Of a stretch of DNA of 49,401 bases, positions 38,013-48,632 are shown piece after piece. The stretch spans positions 1 to 49,401 of the forward strand of contig CAJYIY010000042.1 of NCBI GenBank assembly GCA_913775305.1, read 5' to 3'. Position numbers and translations under genes: made by a program. How positions within the stretch are numbered: the stretch's first letter is position 1; every line of letters begins with the position of its first letter. Below the pieces are notes generated by a model. That model was not told the DNA's origin, searched no databases, and saw only the letters and a list, made by a program, of their open reading frames with translations. This DNA comes from an uncultured Erwinia sp. GTDB lineage: Bacteria > Pseudomonadota > Gammaproteobacteria > Enterobacterales > Enterobacteriaceae.

Positions 38013-38141
38013 GTATCTGGCCTGGTTGGGGGGAAAACAGCAACGGCGGATCGAAGTCCGCCATTGCAGGGTCAGGTTATCAGCAGCAGGCGAAGGGACA
38101 TCCGCCACGGCGGGAGGTGGTCCGCCCCCCGCACGATGCTG
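38013..38141. other. structured spacer between pepA and holC
   Basis: These 129 nt contain GGCGGA/TCCGCC (38045-38062) as a hairpin, plus further ATCCGCCACGGCGG and GGTCCGCCCCCCGC motifs (38090-38135). They may be REP-like elements or RNA-stability structures in the pepA-holC message. Confidence 0.4.
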
Positions 38142-39668
<1,527 letters not shown>

Positions 39669-39919
39669 TTAAAGACAACGGCGCTTGCTGCGGCTAGTAT
39701 ATGTCGCTTCCGTAACGAAAGTGCCGTTGCGTAAACGTCGTTTAGTTACGAACGTCAGATTGAGTTTCGGTGATAATTTTTGCTTTTTCATCACCAGAAC
39801 GCGATTAATTGCCATACTATTTTAGCTATGGCATGGCCATTGATGAGAAAAAATGGCGTGTAAGCGATGAAACTAGCGATTTTCCTGCAAAAAGACAAGT
39901 TTTCACAGGCGTATTCAGC

Positions 39920-41020
39920 GTGATCATCATTAGATATCTGGTTCGGGAAATGCTTAAAAGCCAGCTGGCTATCCTGTTCATCCTGCTGCTTATCTTCTTT
40001 TGTCAGAAGTTAGTCAGGATTTTAGGAGCCGCGGTTGATGGCGAAATCCCAACAAATTTAGTACTGACATTATTGGGCCTTGGCGTGCCGGAAATGGCAC
40101 AGCTTATCCTGCCACTGAGCCTGTTTTTAGCCATCCTGATGACGCTCGGCCGGTTATATACCGAGAGTGAAATCACGGTGATGCACGCCTGTGGGTTGGG
40201 CAAAAACGTGCTGGTCAAAGCGGCGATGGTGCTGATGCTGTTTACCGCGCTGCTGGCTGCGGTGAACGTTGGCTGGCTTGGCCCCTGGTCATCGCGCCAT
40301 CAGAGCGAAGTGATGCAGAACGCCAAAGCTAACCCCGGTGCGGCAGCGCTGGCCGCGGGCCAGTTCCAGCAGTCCTCTGATGGTCAGTCGGTGCTGTTTA
40401 TTGAAAACGTCAAGGGCAACCACTTTGACAATGTTTTCCTGGCGCAGCTGCGGCCAAAAGGCAACGCTCGCCCGTCAGTGCTGGTCGCCGATCGCGGCCA
40501 GATGACACAGCGCGCCGACGGTTCTCAGGTGGTGACGCTGGATAACGGTACCCGGTTTGAGGGGACGGCGATGCTGCGTGATTTCCGCATCACCGATTTC
40601 AAAAACTATCAGGCGATCGTCGGGCATCAGACGGTAACGCTGGATCCGAACGATTCCGCGCAGGCGTCGCTTTCGTCCCTGTGGCGGTCGGATAAAGCCG
40701 ATTTCCGCAGCGAGCTGCACTGGCGACTGACGCTGATTTTCTCGGTGCTGGCGATGGCGCTGATGGTGGTGCCGCTCAGCGTGGTGAACCCGCGTCAGGG
40801 ACGCGTGCTGTCGATGCTGCCTGCGATGCTGCTCTATCTGGTGTTCTTCCTGCTGCAAAGCTCCCTGCGCTCCAGCGGCGGCAAGGGTCGCATTGACCCG
40901 GCTATCTGGATGTGGGTGGTCAACCTTGGCTATCTGGGATTAGCGGTGCTGCTGAATTTGTGGGATACGGTGCCGATGCGTCGTCTGCGCGCGCGGTTTA
41001 ACAAGAGAGGCACAGTCTGA
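39920..41020 (+). CDS. lptF: LPS export system permease LptF
   Basis: LptF and LptG, with the ATPase LptB, extract lipopolysaccharide from the inner membrane and pass it to LptC. The 366-residue product has three N-terminal membrane segments (about 12-120), a periplasmic jellyroll domain (about 125-265) and three C-terminal segments (about 270-350). I chose the GTG at 39920 (GTG ATC ATC ATT AGA), which gives IIIRYLVREMLKSQ and the E. coli length. An open frame extends upstream to 39809, without family similarity. Its stop overlaps the lptG start (TGATG). Confidence 0.95.
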   Translation: MIIIRYLVREMLKSQLAILFILLLIFFCQKLVRILGAAVDGEIPTNLVLTLLGLGVPEMAQLILPLSLFLAILMTLGRLYTESEITVMHACGLGKNVLVKAAMVLMLFTALLAAVNVGWLGPWSSRHQSEVMQNAKANPGAAALAAGQFQQSSDGQSVLFIENVKGNHFDNVFLAQLRPKGNARPSVLVADRGQMTQRADGSQVVTLDNGTRFEGTAMLRDFRITDFKNYQAIVGHQTVTLDPNDSAQASLSSLWRSDKADFRSELHWRLTLIFSVLAMALMVVPLSVVNPRQGRVLSMLPAMLLYLVFFLLQSSLRSSGGKGRIDPAIWMWVVNLGYLGLAVLLNLWDTVPMRRLRARFNKRGTV

Positions 41021-42096
41021 TGTTTGGCGTTCTTGACCGCTATATCGGTAAAACGATATTTAACACCATCATGGCAACGCTGTTTATGCTGGTGTCACTC
41101 TCCGGCATCATCAAGTTTGTCGACCAGCTGCGTAAAACCGGGCAGGGTGAATACACTGCCGCCGGAGCCTGGCTTTATACCGTGCTGAGCATACCAAAAG
41201 ATATCGAAATCTTCTTCCCGATGGCGGCACTGCTCGGCGCGCTGCTGGGGCTTGGTACGCTGGCTCAGCGCAGTGAACTGGTAGTGATGCAGGCATCCGG
41301 CTTTACCCGCCTGCAAATTGCTGCCTCGGTGATGAAAACGGCGATCCCACTGGTGCTGCTGACCATGGCCATCGGCGAGTTTGTGGCGCCGCAGGGTGAG
41401 CAGATGGCGCGTAACTACCGCGCTCAGCAGCTGGTAGGGGGTTCGCTGCTCTCGACCCAGGGCGGGCTGTGGGCGAAAGACGGCGATAACTTTATCTTTA
41501 TCGAACGGATTCGCGATGATAACCAGCTGGCTGGCATCAGCATTTACAGCTTTAATCACGACCGTCGCCTGCAGTCGGTGCGCTACGCGGCTTCGGCAAA
41601 ATACAATGCCGGGAACAAGGTGTGGGAGCTGTCACAGGTTGACCAGTCTGACCTGACCGATCCGGAACAGGTGAAAGGCAGCCAGACGTTGAGCGGCGAA
41701 TGGAAAACCTCGCTCACCCCCGACAAGCTGGGCGTGGTCGCGCTGGACCCGGAGGCGCTGTCGATTCGCGGCCTGTATAACTACACCAAATATCTTGAGC
41801 AGAGCGGGCAGACGCCCGGTCGCTATCAGCTGAATATGTGGAGCAAAATCTTCCAGCCGCTGTCGGTGGCGGTGATGATGCTGATGGCGCTGTCGTTTAT
41901 ATTTGGTCCACTGCGTAGCGTGTCGATGGGCTTCCGCGTGGTGGTGGGGATCAGCTTCGGCTTCCTGTTCTACGTGCTGGATCAGATTTTTGGACCGCTG
42001 AGCCTGGTCTACCATATTCCACCGCTGCTGGGTGCGCTGCTGCCAAGCGCGGCGTTCTTTGCGCTCAGCGTCTTCCTGCTGCTGAAGCGACGGTAG
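41020..42096 (+). CDS. lptG: LPS export system permease LptG
   Basis: LptG is the partner permease of LptF in the LptB2FG transporter. The 358-residue product begins MFGVLDRYIGKTIFNTIMA, has the same six-segment plan with a central jellyroll, and ends in LLLKRR. The conserved region QASGFTRLQIA (coupling helix contacting LptB) is visible. It overlaps lptF by one base and is co-transcribed. The lptB and lptC genes lie elsewhere, as in E. coli. Confidence 0.96.
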   Translation: MFGVLDRYIGKTIFNTIMATLFMLVSLSGIIKFVDQLRKTGQGEYTAAGAWLYTVLSIPKDIEIFFPMAALLGALLGLGTLAQRSELVVMQASGFTRLQIAASVMKTAIPLVLLTMAIGEFVAPQGEQMARNYRAQQLVGGSLLSTQGGLWAKDGDNFIFIERIRDDNQLAGISIYSFNHDRRLQSVRYAASAKYNAGNKVWELSQVDQSDLTDPEQVKGSQTLSGEWKTSLTPDKLGVVALDPEALSIRGLYNYTKYLEQSGQTPGRYQLNMWSKIFQPLSVAVMMLMALSFIFGPLRSVSMGFRVVVGISFGFLFYVLDQIFGPLSLVYHIPPLLGALLPSAAFFALSVFLLLKRR

Positions 42097-42126
42097 CGTC
42101 GTCCGAAACCGCTGAACGGCGCATAA

Positions 42127-42147
42127 AAGCGTGGTCCTGCCACGCTT
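42127..42147. terminator. hairpin between lptG and yjiN
   Basis: An AAGCGTGG-TCCTG-CCACGCTT 8-bp stem stands midway between convergent genes. Flanking T-tracts are poor. Confidence 0.55.
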
Positions 42148-42184
42148 GCCGTTTCACCGATGCGCCGGAGGCGGTACGAGGCGG

Positions 42185-43474
42185 CTACTGCGCTGTCTGG
42201 ATCAGCATCGGGAGCAGTGACAGCAGGTAGAGCAGCAGCCCAATCGCGCCGCCCACCACCGTGCCGTTGATACGGATACGCTGTAAATCGCGGCCGATAT
42301 TCAGCTCCACCTGATGCGACATATCGGCGGCATCCCAGCTTTTTACCGTGTCGCTGATATGGCGGCTGAGAAAGGCGGAGAACTCCGGTGCCACGCCAGC
42401 GGCCGCCTCTTCCAGATGCTGGTTCAGCGATTTTCTCAGAATTTCATCCTGCATCAGCGTTTCGCCAAACCACTGTCCGGCGGCGCTGACCTTCCCGTGC
42501 AGGCGGGAGTCCTCGCGGCTGAGATCGTCCTTCAGCCAGCCGCGCAGATCGCCCCACAGCTGGGCGATATAGCCGTTCAGCGCCTCGTCCTCTTTCAGAT
42601 AACGCTTCACCTCTTCGGCCTTCTGCGCCATCTCCGGATCGCTTTTCAGCCGCACGATCAGCCGCTGCACCGCGCCGTTAAAACCCTGGCGCAGCGCGTG
42701 GGTAGGATCGTTTTCAATCTCGTACAGTATCGATTGCACCGCGCTCGCCGCCAGATCGGCGCTCTTTTCCCCCAGCCACTCGCTGGGCAACACTTTCTCT
42801 TTCAGCGGATGCTCGCGCTTCAGCCAGCGCACCACCTGCAGGGCAATGAATTCGTGGGTTGCGGGCCGGTTGATCAGCTGCAGCACCTGAGCGAGGGCGT
42901 CGTCCAGCAGCTGCTGGTGGCGATTGTTTTTGGTCAGGCTTTCGAGGATCAGCGCGGATGACTGGCTGAGGTCCACTTTATCGATCGCCTTGTGGATTGC
43001 CTGACGCATAAACTGTTGAATGCGCCGATCGTCGGCCATATCGAGGAAGCCGCGCACCATTTTCAGCATATAACCGCTGAGACGTGCAGCATTTTCCTCT
43101 TTACTCAGCCACGCCGCGAAGATGTGCGCCGGATCGTGGCGGCGGATCAGTTCCAGCAGCGACCCGGTATTAAGGAACTTATCCTGTACGAACAGCGCGA
43201 GGTTATCGGCAATGCGATCCTTGTTGCGTGGGACAATTGCCGTGTGGCGGCCAACCAGCGGGATCGGCACCCGGCGAAACAGAGCACTGACCGCGAACCA
43301 GTCCGCCAGTGCGCCCACCATTGAGGCCTCGGCCACCGCCTTCAGCCCACCTACCCACAGGCCTGGCGGGTAGTACAGCGGCCAGATTAGCGTGGCGAGA
43401 AACAGCAGTGCCGCGCCGGCCAACAGCAGTAACGGCAGACGCTTTGCCTGCCTCAGTTCATATTCTTTATCCAT
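42185..43474 (-). CDS. yjiN: DUF445 membrane protein YjiN
   Basis: This is an inner-membrane protein of unknown function, related to E. coli YjiN. The 429-residue product has N-terminal membrane segments (about 12-50), the conserved [19 protein letters not shown] motif, a long mainly helical soluble part, and a C-terminal membrane segment (about 405-427). I chose the ATG at 43474, since GTAGG stands 6 nt before it; a longer frame reaches 43498. The yjgR stop is 7 nt upstream, so the two genes form an operon. Confidence 0.9.
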   Translation of the reverse strand: MDKEYELRQAKRLPLLLLAGAALLFLATLIWPLYYPPGLWVGGLKAVAEASMVGALADWFAVSALFRRVPIPLVGRHTAIVPRNKDRIADNLALFVQDKFLNTGSLLELIRRHDPAHIFAAWLSKEENAARLSGYMLKMVRGFLDMADDRRIQQFMRQAIHKAIDKVDLSQSSALILESLTKNNRHQQLLDDALAQVLQLINRPATHEFIALQVVRWLKREHPLKEKVLPSEWLGEKSADLAASAVQSILYEIENDPTHALRQGFNGAVQRLIVRLKSDPEMAQKAEEVKRYLKEDEALNGYIAQLWGDLRGWLKDDLSREDSRLHGKVSAAGQWFGETLMQDEILRKSLNQHLEEAAAGVAPEFSAFLSRHISDTVKSWDAADMSHQVELNIGRDLQRIRINGTVVGGAIGLLLYLLSLLPMLIQTAQ

Positions 43475-43481
43475 AAGATGC

Positions 43482-44984
43482 CTACTTCTTCCTGCCACCC
43501 TTGATACTGCCCAGCACGCCGCGAAGGATCTGATTGGTGATCTGCCGCGCGGCGCTTTTCGCCACGCTCTGTATCACGCCGTCGCGCCTGCCGCCGCGAG
43601 GCCCGGTACTGCCGAACAAAATATTCTTCAGCTCGCCGAGGATGCCGCCATCTACCGCCACATTGTTGCCTTTAGTGGACGGCGCGCCGGCCCGATCGCT
43701 GGCTTCCTGCGCACCCTGCTGCAGTTTTTCCCACGCGGATTCGCGGTCCAGCACCTCATCATACTTGCCGTAAAGCGGCGAGTTATTGATCAGACCGTTG
43801 CGTTCATCGTCGGCGATCGGACCCATTCGCGATCCGGGCGCGATGACCATCGCGCGCTGCACCACCGACGGGCTGCCTTTCTCATCCAGGAACGAGATCA
43901 GCGCTTCGCCGGTGCCCAGTTCCTGAATGGCGGTGACGGTGTCGACATCGGGACTGGCGCGCAGGGTTTCCGCCGCGGCTTTGACCGCTTTCTGATCCCT
44001 CGGCGTGAATGCGCGCAGCGCGTGCTGTACGCGGTTTCCGAGCTGTCCAAGTACCCTGTCAGGAATATCCGCCGGGTTCTGCGACACAAACCAGACGCCT
44101 ACCCCCTTTGACCGTATCAGGCGGATTACCTGCTCGATTTTATCCAGCAGCACCTGGGGGGCGTTGCTGAACAGCAGATGCGCCTCATCGAAGAAGAACA
44201 CCAGCTTAGGTTTATCCACATCGCCCGCTTCCGGCAGCTGTTCATAAAGCTCAGACAGCATCCACAACAGAGTGGTGGCGTACAGCTTCGGCATCGTATA
44301 AAGCTTTTCGGCGGCCAGAATATTGATGATGCCGCGACCGGCCTCGTCGGTGCGCATCCAGTCGCGGATATCCAGCATCGGTTCGCCGAAAAAATATTCC
44401 GCTCCCTGCTGCTCCAGCGTCAGCAGCCCGCGCTGTATCGCCCCGACCGAGGCGCTGTTGATATTGCCGTACTGGCCCTGGAAGGCTTTGGCGTTATCGC
44501 CGATGTACCTTGTCATCGCCCGCAGATCTTTAAAATCGAGCAGCAGCAGGCCCTGGTCATCTGCCACGCGGAAGATGATTTGCAGCACGCCGCTTTGCAC
44601 CTCGTTGAGGTCCAGCAGACGCGCCAGCAGCAGCGGGCCGAGATCGCTGACCGTGGCCCGGACCGGATGGCCGCGCTCGCCAAAGATATCCCAGAGCACA
44701 GCCGGATTGCTCTGCGGCTCCCAGTCGGTTACGCCAATGCTGGCGAGCCGCGCACTCAGCTTTTCAGAACTGACCCCTTCTTTCGCCACGCCGGTGAGGT
44801 CGCCTTTCACGTCCGCTAAAAAGACCGGCACGCCGATGGCAGAGAAGCTTTCGGCAATTTTTTGCAGCGTTACGGTTTTCCCGGTGCCGGTTGCCCCGGT
44901 GATCAGGCCATGGCGGTTCGCAAAGGCGGGCAGCAGATGCAGCAGGTGTTCAGGCGTTCGGGCAATCAGCAGCGGTTCGGTCAT
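43482..44984 (-). CDS. yjgR: HerA/FtsK-like P-loop ATPase YjgR (DUF853)
   Basis: This is a predicted ATPase of 500 residues, the length of E. coli YjgR. Walker A is GATGTGKT (30-37), Walker [12 protein letters not shown], and an arginine-finger-type region follows ([28 protein letters not shown]). The C-terminus is basic and glycine-rich ([18 protein letters not shown]). I chose the ATG at 44984, which gives [15 protein letters not shown], matching the E. coli start. Its cellular role is not known. It lies upstream of yjiN in one operon. Confidence 0.92.
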   Translation of the reverse strand: MTEPLLIARTPEHLLHLLPAFANRHGLITGATGTGKTVTLQKIAESFSAIGVPVFLADVKGDLTGVAKEGVSSEKLSARLASIGVTDWEPQSNPAVLWDIFGERGHPVRATVSDLGPLLLARLLDLNEVQSGVLQIIFRVADDQGLLLLDFKDLRAMTRYIGDNAKAFQGQYGNINSASVGAIQRGLLTLEQQGAEYFFGEPMLDIRDWMRTDEAGRGIINILAAEKLYTMPKLYATTLLWMLSELYEQLPEAGDVDKPKLVFFFDEAHLLFSNAPQVLLDKIEQVIRLIRSKGVGVWFVSQNPADIPDRVLGQLGNRVQHALRAFTPRDQKAVKAAAETLRASPDVDTVTAIQELGTGEALISFLDEKGSPSVVQRAMVIAPGSRMGPIADDERNGLINNSPLYGKYDEVLDRESAWEKLQQGAQEASDRAGAPSTKGNNVAVDGGILGELKNILFGSTGPRGGRRDGVIQSVAKSAARQITNQILRGVLGSIKGGRKK

Positions 44985-45140
44985 CGTCAGATATCCATCG
45001 GGTTGAAGGCGGGGATTATTCTTCAAGCATAGCAGGCAGGCTTCGGCAGTTGTACGGCAGTCTGCTACGGATATGTTGACTGCCTCAACCCGTGCGGGCT
45101 TACGTCAAGCCAGATGATCTGCACCAGCGCAAAGGGATAA

Positions 45141-45158
45141 CGGGGAGCTGCCTCCCCG
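45141..45158 (-). terminator. hairpin after the alpha/beta hydrolase gene
   Basis: A CGGGGAG-CTGC-CTCCCCG 7-bp stem starts 8 nt after the hydrolase stop on the minus strand. No T-run follows. The region 44985-45165 otherwise shows nothing clear. Confidence 0.45.
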
Positions 45159-45165
45159 CAGCGGC

Positions 45166-45972
45166 TCAGCCCAGTGCGCGCACGATAAATCTGCTGACGC
45201 GGCGCAGCACCTCATCCTTATTGGTTTCATTAAAAATCTCATGCTGCGCACCGCGGTACAGTTCGCGGTCAAAATCACTGCCGCGCAGCTTATTCAGCGT
45301 CTGCTGGCTTTCGCCAGGCAGCACCAGCTTATCTTCCTCACCGTGCAGCCACAGCGTGGGCAGGCTGCCGAAGCCCGGCCCGTGATGGATTGTGCTGAGC
45401 ATGTCACACAACGCCCCCAGCGTAGCGCGCTTAAACGGCCCGTGCCACACCAGCGGATCGGCCTGATAGCGTTCACCCACTTCCGGATCGCGGGACAGCG
45501 TGTGAATATCCAGCGGCGTGTCGGGGATCTCTGCCAGCTGATACATATCGCTAATCTGCGTGCTTTCCCCCAGCAGTGGGCCGGAGAGCACCAGTGCGCG
45601 AACATCATCGGCGAAACGCTGCACGTAGCGCGTGGCGATCATCCCGCCCATCGAGTGACCAATGATCACCAGCGGCAGGTCGGGAAACTGTTGACGCACC
45701 GATGCTACCGCCAGATGAACATCGTCCACTACGGCTTCAAAATCCTCAATCAGTACGCGCTCGCCCTGCGACAGCCCGTGGCCGAGATGGTCGGGACCAA
45801 ACACATAGCCGCCCAGCACATTTAATTTCCCGGCAACGTGATGATAGCGGGCCAGATGCTCACCGTAACCGTGCACCAGCAGCACCAGAAAACGTGGCTG
45901 CGGCACCGGCCAGTGATGCAAAGCGATATTGCCCAGATGACCCGAGAACTGACTAAGTCGGTAATCAGACAT
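45166..45972 (-). CDS. alpha/beta hydrolase (monoacylglycerol lipase-like)
   Basis: This is a predicted serine hydrolase of 268 residues. The nucleophile elbow GHSMGG places S107. D214 in LHGEED and H244 in GAQHEIFNE complete the triad, and the oxyanion segment is VHGYGEHLARY. It is of the monoglyceride lipase/lysophospholipase type (Hydrolase_4). The substrate is probably a short lipid ester, but this is inferred. No signal peptide is seen, so it should be cytoplasmic. It appears to be a single-gene unit. Confidence 0.88.
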   Translation of the reverse strand: MSDYRLSQFSGHLGNIALHHWPVPQPRFLVLLVHGYGEHLARYHHVAGKLNVLGGYVFGPDHLGHGLSQGERVLIEDFEAVVDDVHLAVASVRQQFPDLPLVIIGHSMGGMIATRYVQRFADDVRALVLSGPLLGESTQISDMYQLAEIPDTPLDIHTLSRDPEVGERYQADPLVWHGPFKRATLGALCDMLSTIHHGPGFGSLPTLWLHGEEDKLVLPGESQQTLNKLRGSDFDRELYRGAQHEIFNETNKDEVLRRVSRFIVRALG

Positions 45973-46070
45973 GGCGTTAACCTTATTATTTTTCAGGTAG
46001 GGAAAATCATCCTGACGACTGTCGGGGTGGTTGTCTTTGACTATTCATGCCGGATGTGATCGGTATCCGT

Positions 46071-46097
46071 AAAAAAGGGCTGCATCACGCAGCCCTT
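46071..46097 (-). terminator. terminator of the DUF2501 gene
   Basis: On the minus strand, AAGGGCTGC-GTGAT-GCAGCCCTT is followed by six T. It lies about 48 nt after the stop of the DUF2501 gene. Confidence 0.88.
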
Positions 46098-46144
46098 AAG
46101 GGAACGGAGAGGGGACAGCCTCACCGCCATACAAGCGTGGTTCA

Positions 46145-46660
46145 TTACGCGATAAACTTCCACCCCTGCTTCAATACAAAATCGCAGGCCCGGGTTTTTA
46201 CCTTTTTGCCAAGCGGCGTTTCACCCAGCGCCTTCAGGTTCACCTGCTGATTGTTACCGGTGTTCAGCAACCCCATCAGCCCCTGCTGAAAATCGGTGGA
46301 CTGCTGCTGCTTCTGCGTATCCTCCAGGCCCAGCTTACTGAACAGCTGCTCCTTTAGTGAGGAAACGTTGTTATCAACCAGATTGTTCTTTATGCAGTAC
46401 TGCAAAATACCGGCGGCGTTGGTCATGGTGTGGGCACTCAGCGACTGACTGCCGCCGCTCAGCAGCCCGGCCAGCGCCGCCAGCGAGGTCCCGTTTGGTG
46501 CGGCAGACTCCTGGGTGCTGCCGCTGTCGCTCTGCGAACGTTGCTCCAGCGCATTGACGGTGGCGCTGAGCCGATCCTGCCAGCCGGTCGTATCGGCTGC
46601 TGCGGAAAAGAGGGTACCGGAAAGGGAAAGCGCCATTACCAGACGGGTAAATTTAATCAT
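46145..46660 (-). CDS. yjjA: DUF2501 periplasmic protein (YjjA-like)
   Basis: This is a small exported protein of unknown function. The 171-residue product has a signal peptide (about 1-22, MIKFTRLVMALSLSGTLFSA, probable cut after AAA), then a Ser/Gln-rich stretch and the conserved DUF2501 core ILQYCIKNNL and TPLGKKVKTRACDFVLKQGWKFI. The two Cys of the core could form a disulfide. It resembles E. coli YjjA. It is followed by its own terminator. Upstream, 273 nt separate it from leuX, with only the tRNA promoter recognised there. Confidence 0.87.
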   Translation of the reverse strand: MIKFTRLVMALSLSGTLFSAAADTTGWQDRLSATVNALEQRSQSDSGSTQESAAPNGTSLAALAGLLSGGSQSLSAHTMTNAAGILQYCIKNNLVDNNVSSLKEQLFSKLGLEDTQKQQQSTDFQQGLMGLLNTGNNQQVNLKALGETPLGKKVKTRACDFVLKQGWKFIA

Positions 46661-46878
46661 GATTATGCCCTGTTAACGTTCTGTCATCATCCTGGCCGCC
46701 AGCAAACTGAAATGCGGCAATCGGCTGTTCCGACTGCCAAAATGCAGCCGAGTTCCACCAGCGCCTGGCGTACAGCAGTGAATGCCAAAGAAGGGGGAAC
46801 ATCCGGCTTAATGGTGGGAAGAACGCCCCGGTCTCGCTGGATTTTTCAGCACTTGATGGCAGTGAATGAGAATTTGAG

Positions 46879-46906
46879 TTGCGTAAACAGGGGGTAACGG
46901 TATAAT
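46879..46906 (+). promoter_or_regulatory. leuX promoter
   Basis: TTGCGT (-35, 46879-46884) and a perfect TATAAT (-10, 46901-46906) are 16 bp apart. The GC-rich CGCC right after the -10 is typical of stringently controlled tRNA promoters. Confidence 0.75.
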
Positions 46907-46933
46907 CGCCACGTTTTCCGCATACCCTTCAGT

Positions 46934-47018
46934 GCCGAAGTGGCGAAATCGGTAGACGCAGTTGATTCAAAATCAACCGCCGCAAGGCGTGCCGGTTCGA
47001 TTCCGGCCTTCGGCACCA
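46934..47018 (+). tRNA. leuX: tRNA-Leu (CAA)
   Basis: This is a complete 85-nt leucine tRNA. The anticodon loop TTCAAAA in GTTGA-TTCAAAA-TCAAC gives anticodon CAA. It has a long variable arm, a GTTCGATTC T-loop and encoded CCA. It matches leuX, a well-known island integration site in enterobacteria (intB and KpLE2 in E. coli K-12). The gene remains intact at the left junction. Confidence 0.97.
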
Positions 47019-47031
47019 TCGGAACATCAAT

Positions 47032-47055
47032 AGACGTCAACGGACGTCTTTTTTT
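47032..47055 (+). terminator. terminator after leuX
   Basis: An AGACGTC-AACG-GACGTCT stem is followed by T7 (47049-47055), 14 nt after the tRNA. It separates the tRNA transcript from the integrase gene. Confidence 0.88.
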
Positions 47056-47131
47056 GTGCCTGAAATCCAGTATTTACTCATTATTCCCGCTATATTAACT
47101 CTCTCAAGGTCAACCGACTTCAACGTACATC

Positions 47132-47190
47132 TACCAACAGATGTTGGTACAGGTGATGGTATTTCCGGTTCGATAATGCTTGTACCAACA
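47132..47190 (+). repeat. three 8-bp TACCAACA repeats before the integrase gene
   Basis: TACCAACA occurs at 47132-47139, in inverse (TGTTGGTA) at 47142-47149 and again directly at 47183-47190. The last two extend to a perfect 10-bp inverted repeat, TGTTGGTACA/TGTACCAACA (47142-47151, 47181-47190). The third copy ends just before the GGGAGGGG ribosome binding site of int. They could be binding sites for integrase or an excisionase, or RNA hairpin arms. Confidence 0.8.
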
Positions 47191-47204
47191 GGGAGGGGAT
47201 GAGC

Positions 47205-48506
47205 ATGGCTCTAACAGATATCAAAGTCAGAACAGCCAAGCCAACAGATAAGCAATATAAGCTGACCGATGGCAACGGTATGCATCTTCTCGTCCATCCC
47301 AATGGTTCTAAGTACTGGCGTTTGCAGTACCGTTTTGACGGCAAGCAAAAGATGCTGGCACTTGGGGTATATCCTGAAATCACATTGGCGGATGCTAGAT
47401 CACGCCGCGACGAAGCGCGTAAGCTGTTGGCGAATGGCGTCGATCCAAGAGACAAAAAGAAAAGTGATAAGGTTGAGCAGAGAAAAGCCCATACTTTTAA
47501 AGAGGTGGCGATTGAGTGGCATAGCACCAATAAAAAGTGGTCTGAAGATCATGCCCATCGTGTGCTAAAAAGCCTGGAAGATAATCTCTTCGCAGAGCTC
47601 GGGGAGCGTAATATCACGGAATTAAAGACTCGCGATTTATTAGCACCTATTAAAGCCGTGGAGATGTCTGGACGTCTTGAGGTTGCTGCCCGTCTTCAAC
47701 AGCGAACCACAGCAATCATGCGTTATGCTGTGCAGAGTGGATTGATTGATTATAACCCCGCTCAGGAGATGGCTGGGGCAGTTGCTTCTGGAAACAGGCA
47801 ACATCGTCCGGCACTGGAGTTAAAGCGCATCCCTGAGTTACTTGAGAAAATAGATGGCTATACCGGCAGGCCGCTAACCTGCTGGGCAACAGAACTTACT
47901 TTGCTTATCTTTATTCGCTCCAGTGAGCTGCGTTTTGCTCGCTGGTCAGAGATAGATTTTAAAACGTCAATGTGGACAATCCCGCCGGAACGAGAGCCTA
48001 TTCTAGGAGTGAAACATTCTCATCGCGGTTCAAAAATGCGCACACCGCATCTGGTTCCGCTTTCTAAGCAGGCATTGGCGATCCTGAAACAGATAAAACA
48101 GTTTTGTGGGGAGCACGAGCTGATTTTCATTGGCGATCACGACCCGCGTAAACCCATGAGTGAAAACACGGTTAACAGTGCCCTACGGGTTATGGGTTAC
48201 GACACTAAAGCTGAGGTTTGCGGTCACGGCTTTCGTACAATGGCCTGTAGTTCGTTAATTGAGTCAGGGCTATGGTCGAAGGATGCGGTTGAAAGGCAGA
48301 TGAGCCATATGGAACGCAATTCGGTGCGGGCGGCGTATATCCATAAAGCGGAACATCTGGATGAGCGCAAGTTGATGTTGCAGTGGTGGGCTGATTTTCT
48401 GGATGCGAACCGGGAGAAAGGGATTACGCCGTTTGACTATGCGAAGATCAACCGGGGAGCAGGTCAACGGAGGAACATATCAAAAACAGGCAGACACACA
48501 ATTTAA
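47205..48506 (+). CDS. int: P4-type tyrosine integrase of the leuX island
   Basis: This site-specific recombinase should integrate and excise the island at leuX. The 433-residue product has the N-terminal DUF4102 arm-binding domain (about 1-90, LTDGNGMHLLVHPNGSKYWR), a core-binding domain and the catalytic domain. Its catalytic residues are R238 (FIRSSELRFARW), H341 and R344 (CGHGFRT), H368 (MSHMERN) and the nucleophile Y378 (RAAYIHKAEHLDER). I chose the ATG at 47205 with GGGAGGGG 6 nt before it, rather than the ATG at 47199. It reads away from the tRNA, as usual for this group. All active-site residues are intact, so the enzyme may still work. Confidence 0.94.
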   Translation: MALTDIKVRTAKPTDKQYKLTDGNGMHLLVHPNGSKYWRLQYRFDGKQKMLALGVYPEITLADARSRRDEARKLLANGVDPRDKKKSDKVEQRKAHTFKEVAIEWHSTNKKWSEDHAHRVLKSLEDNLFAELGERNITELKTRDLLAPIKAVEMSGRLEVAARLQQRTTAIMRYAVQSGLIDYNPAQEMAGAVASGNRQHRPALELKRIPELLEKIDGYTGRPLTCWATELTLLIFIRSSELRFARWSEIDFKTSMWTIPPEREPILGVKHSHRGSKMRTPHLVPLSKQALAILKQIKQFCGEHELIFIGDHDPRKPMSENTVNSALRVMGYDTKAEVCGHGFRTMACSSLIESGLWSKDAVERQMSHMERNSVRAAYIHKAEHLDERKLMLQWWADFLDANREKGITPFDYAKINRGAGQRRNISKTGRHTI

Positions 48507-48632
48507 ATTACAGTCTCTTTCATCGATTTTTGTCCATTATGATGACACTCTATATTCGTATTGAAATCACAGTAATACAGTGCATTTTTTAGTAATATTT
48601 AACCTATTGATTATTTCAAGGAATAATGACCG

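Noticed and set aside
39809..39919. N-terminal extension of LptF
   Set aside because: The extra 37 residues are charged and not like any LptF. The GTG at 39920 gives exactly 366 residues.
47056..47131. Second copy of the leuX 3' end (attR) near the integrase
   Set aside because: No repeat of the tRNA 3' end occurs in the window. The right attachment site must lie beyond 49401.
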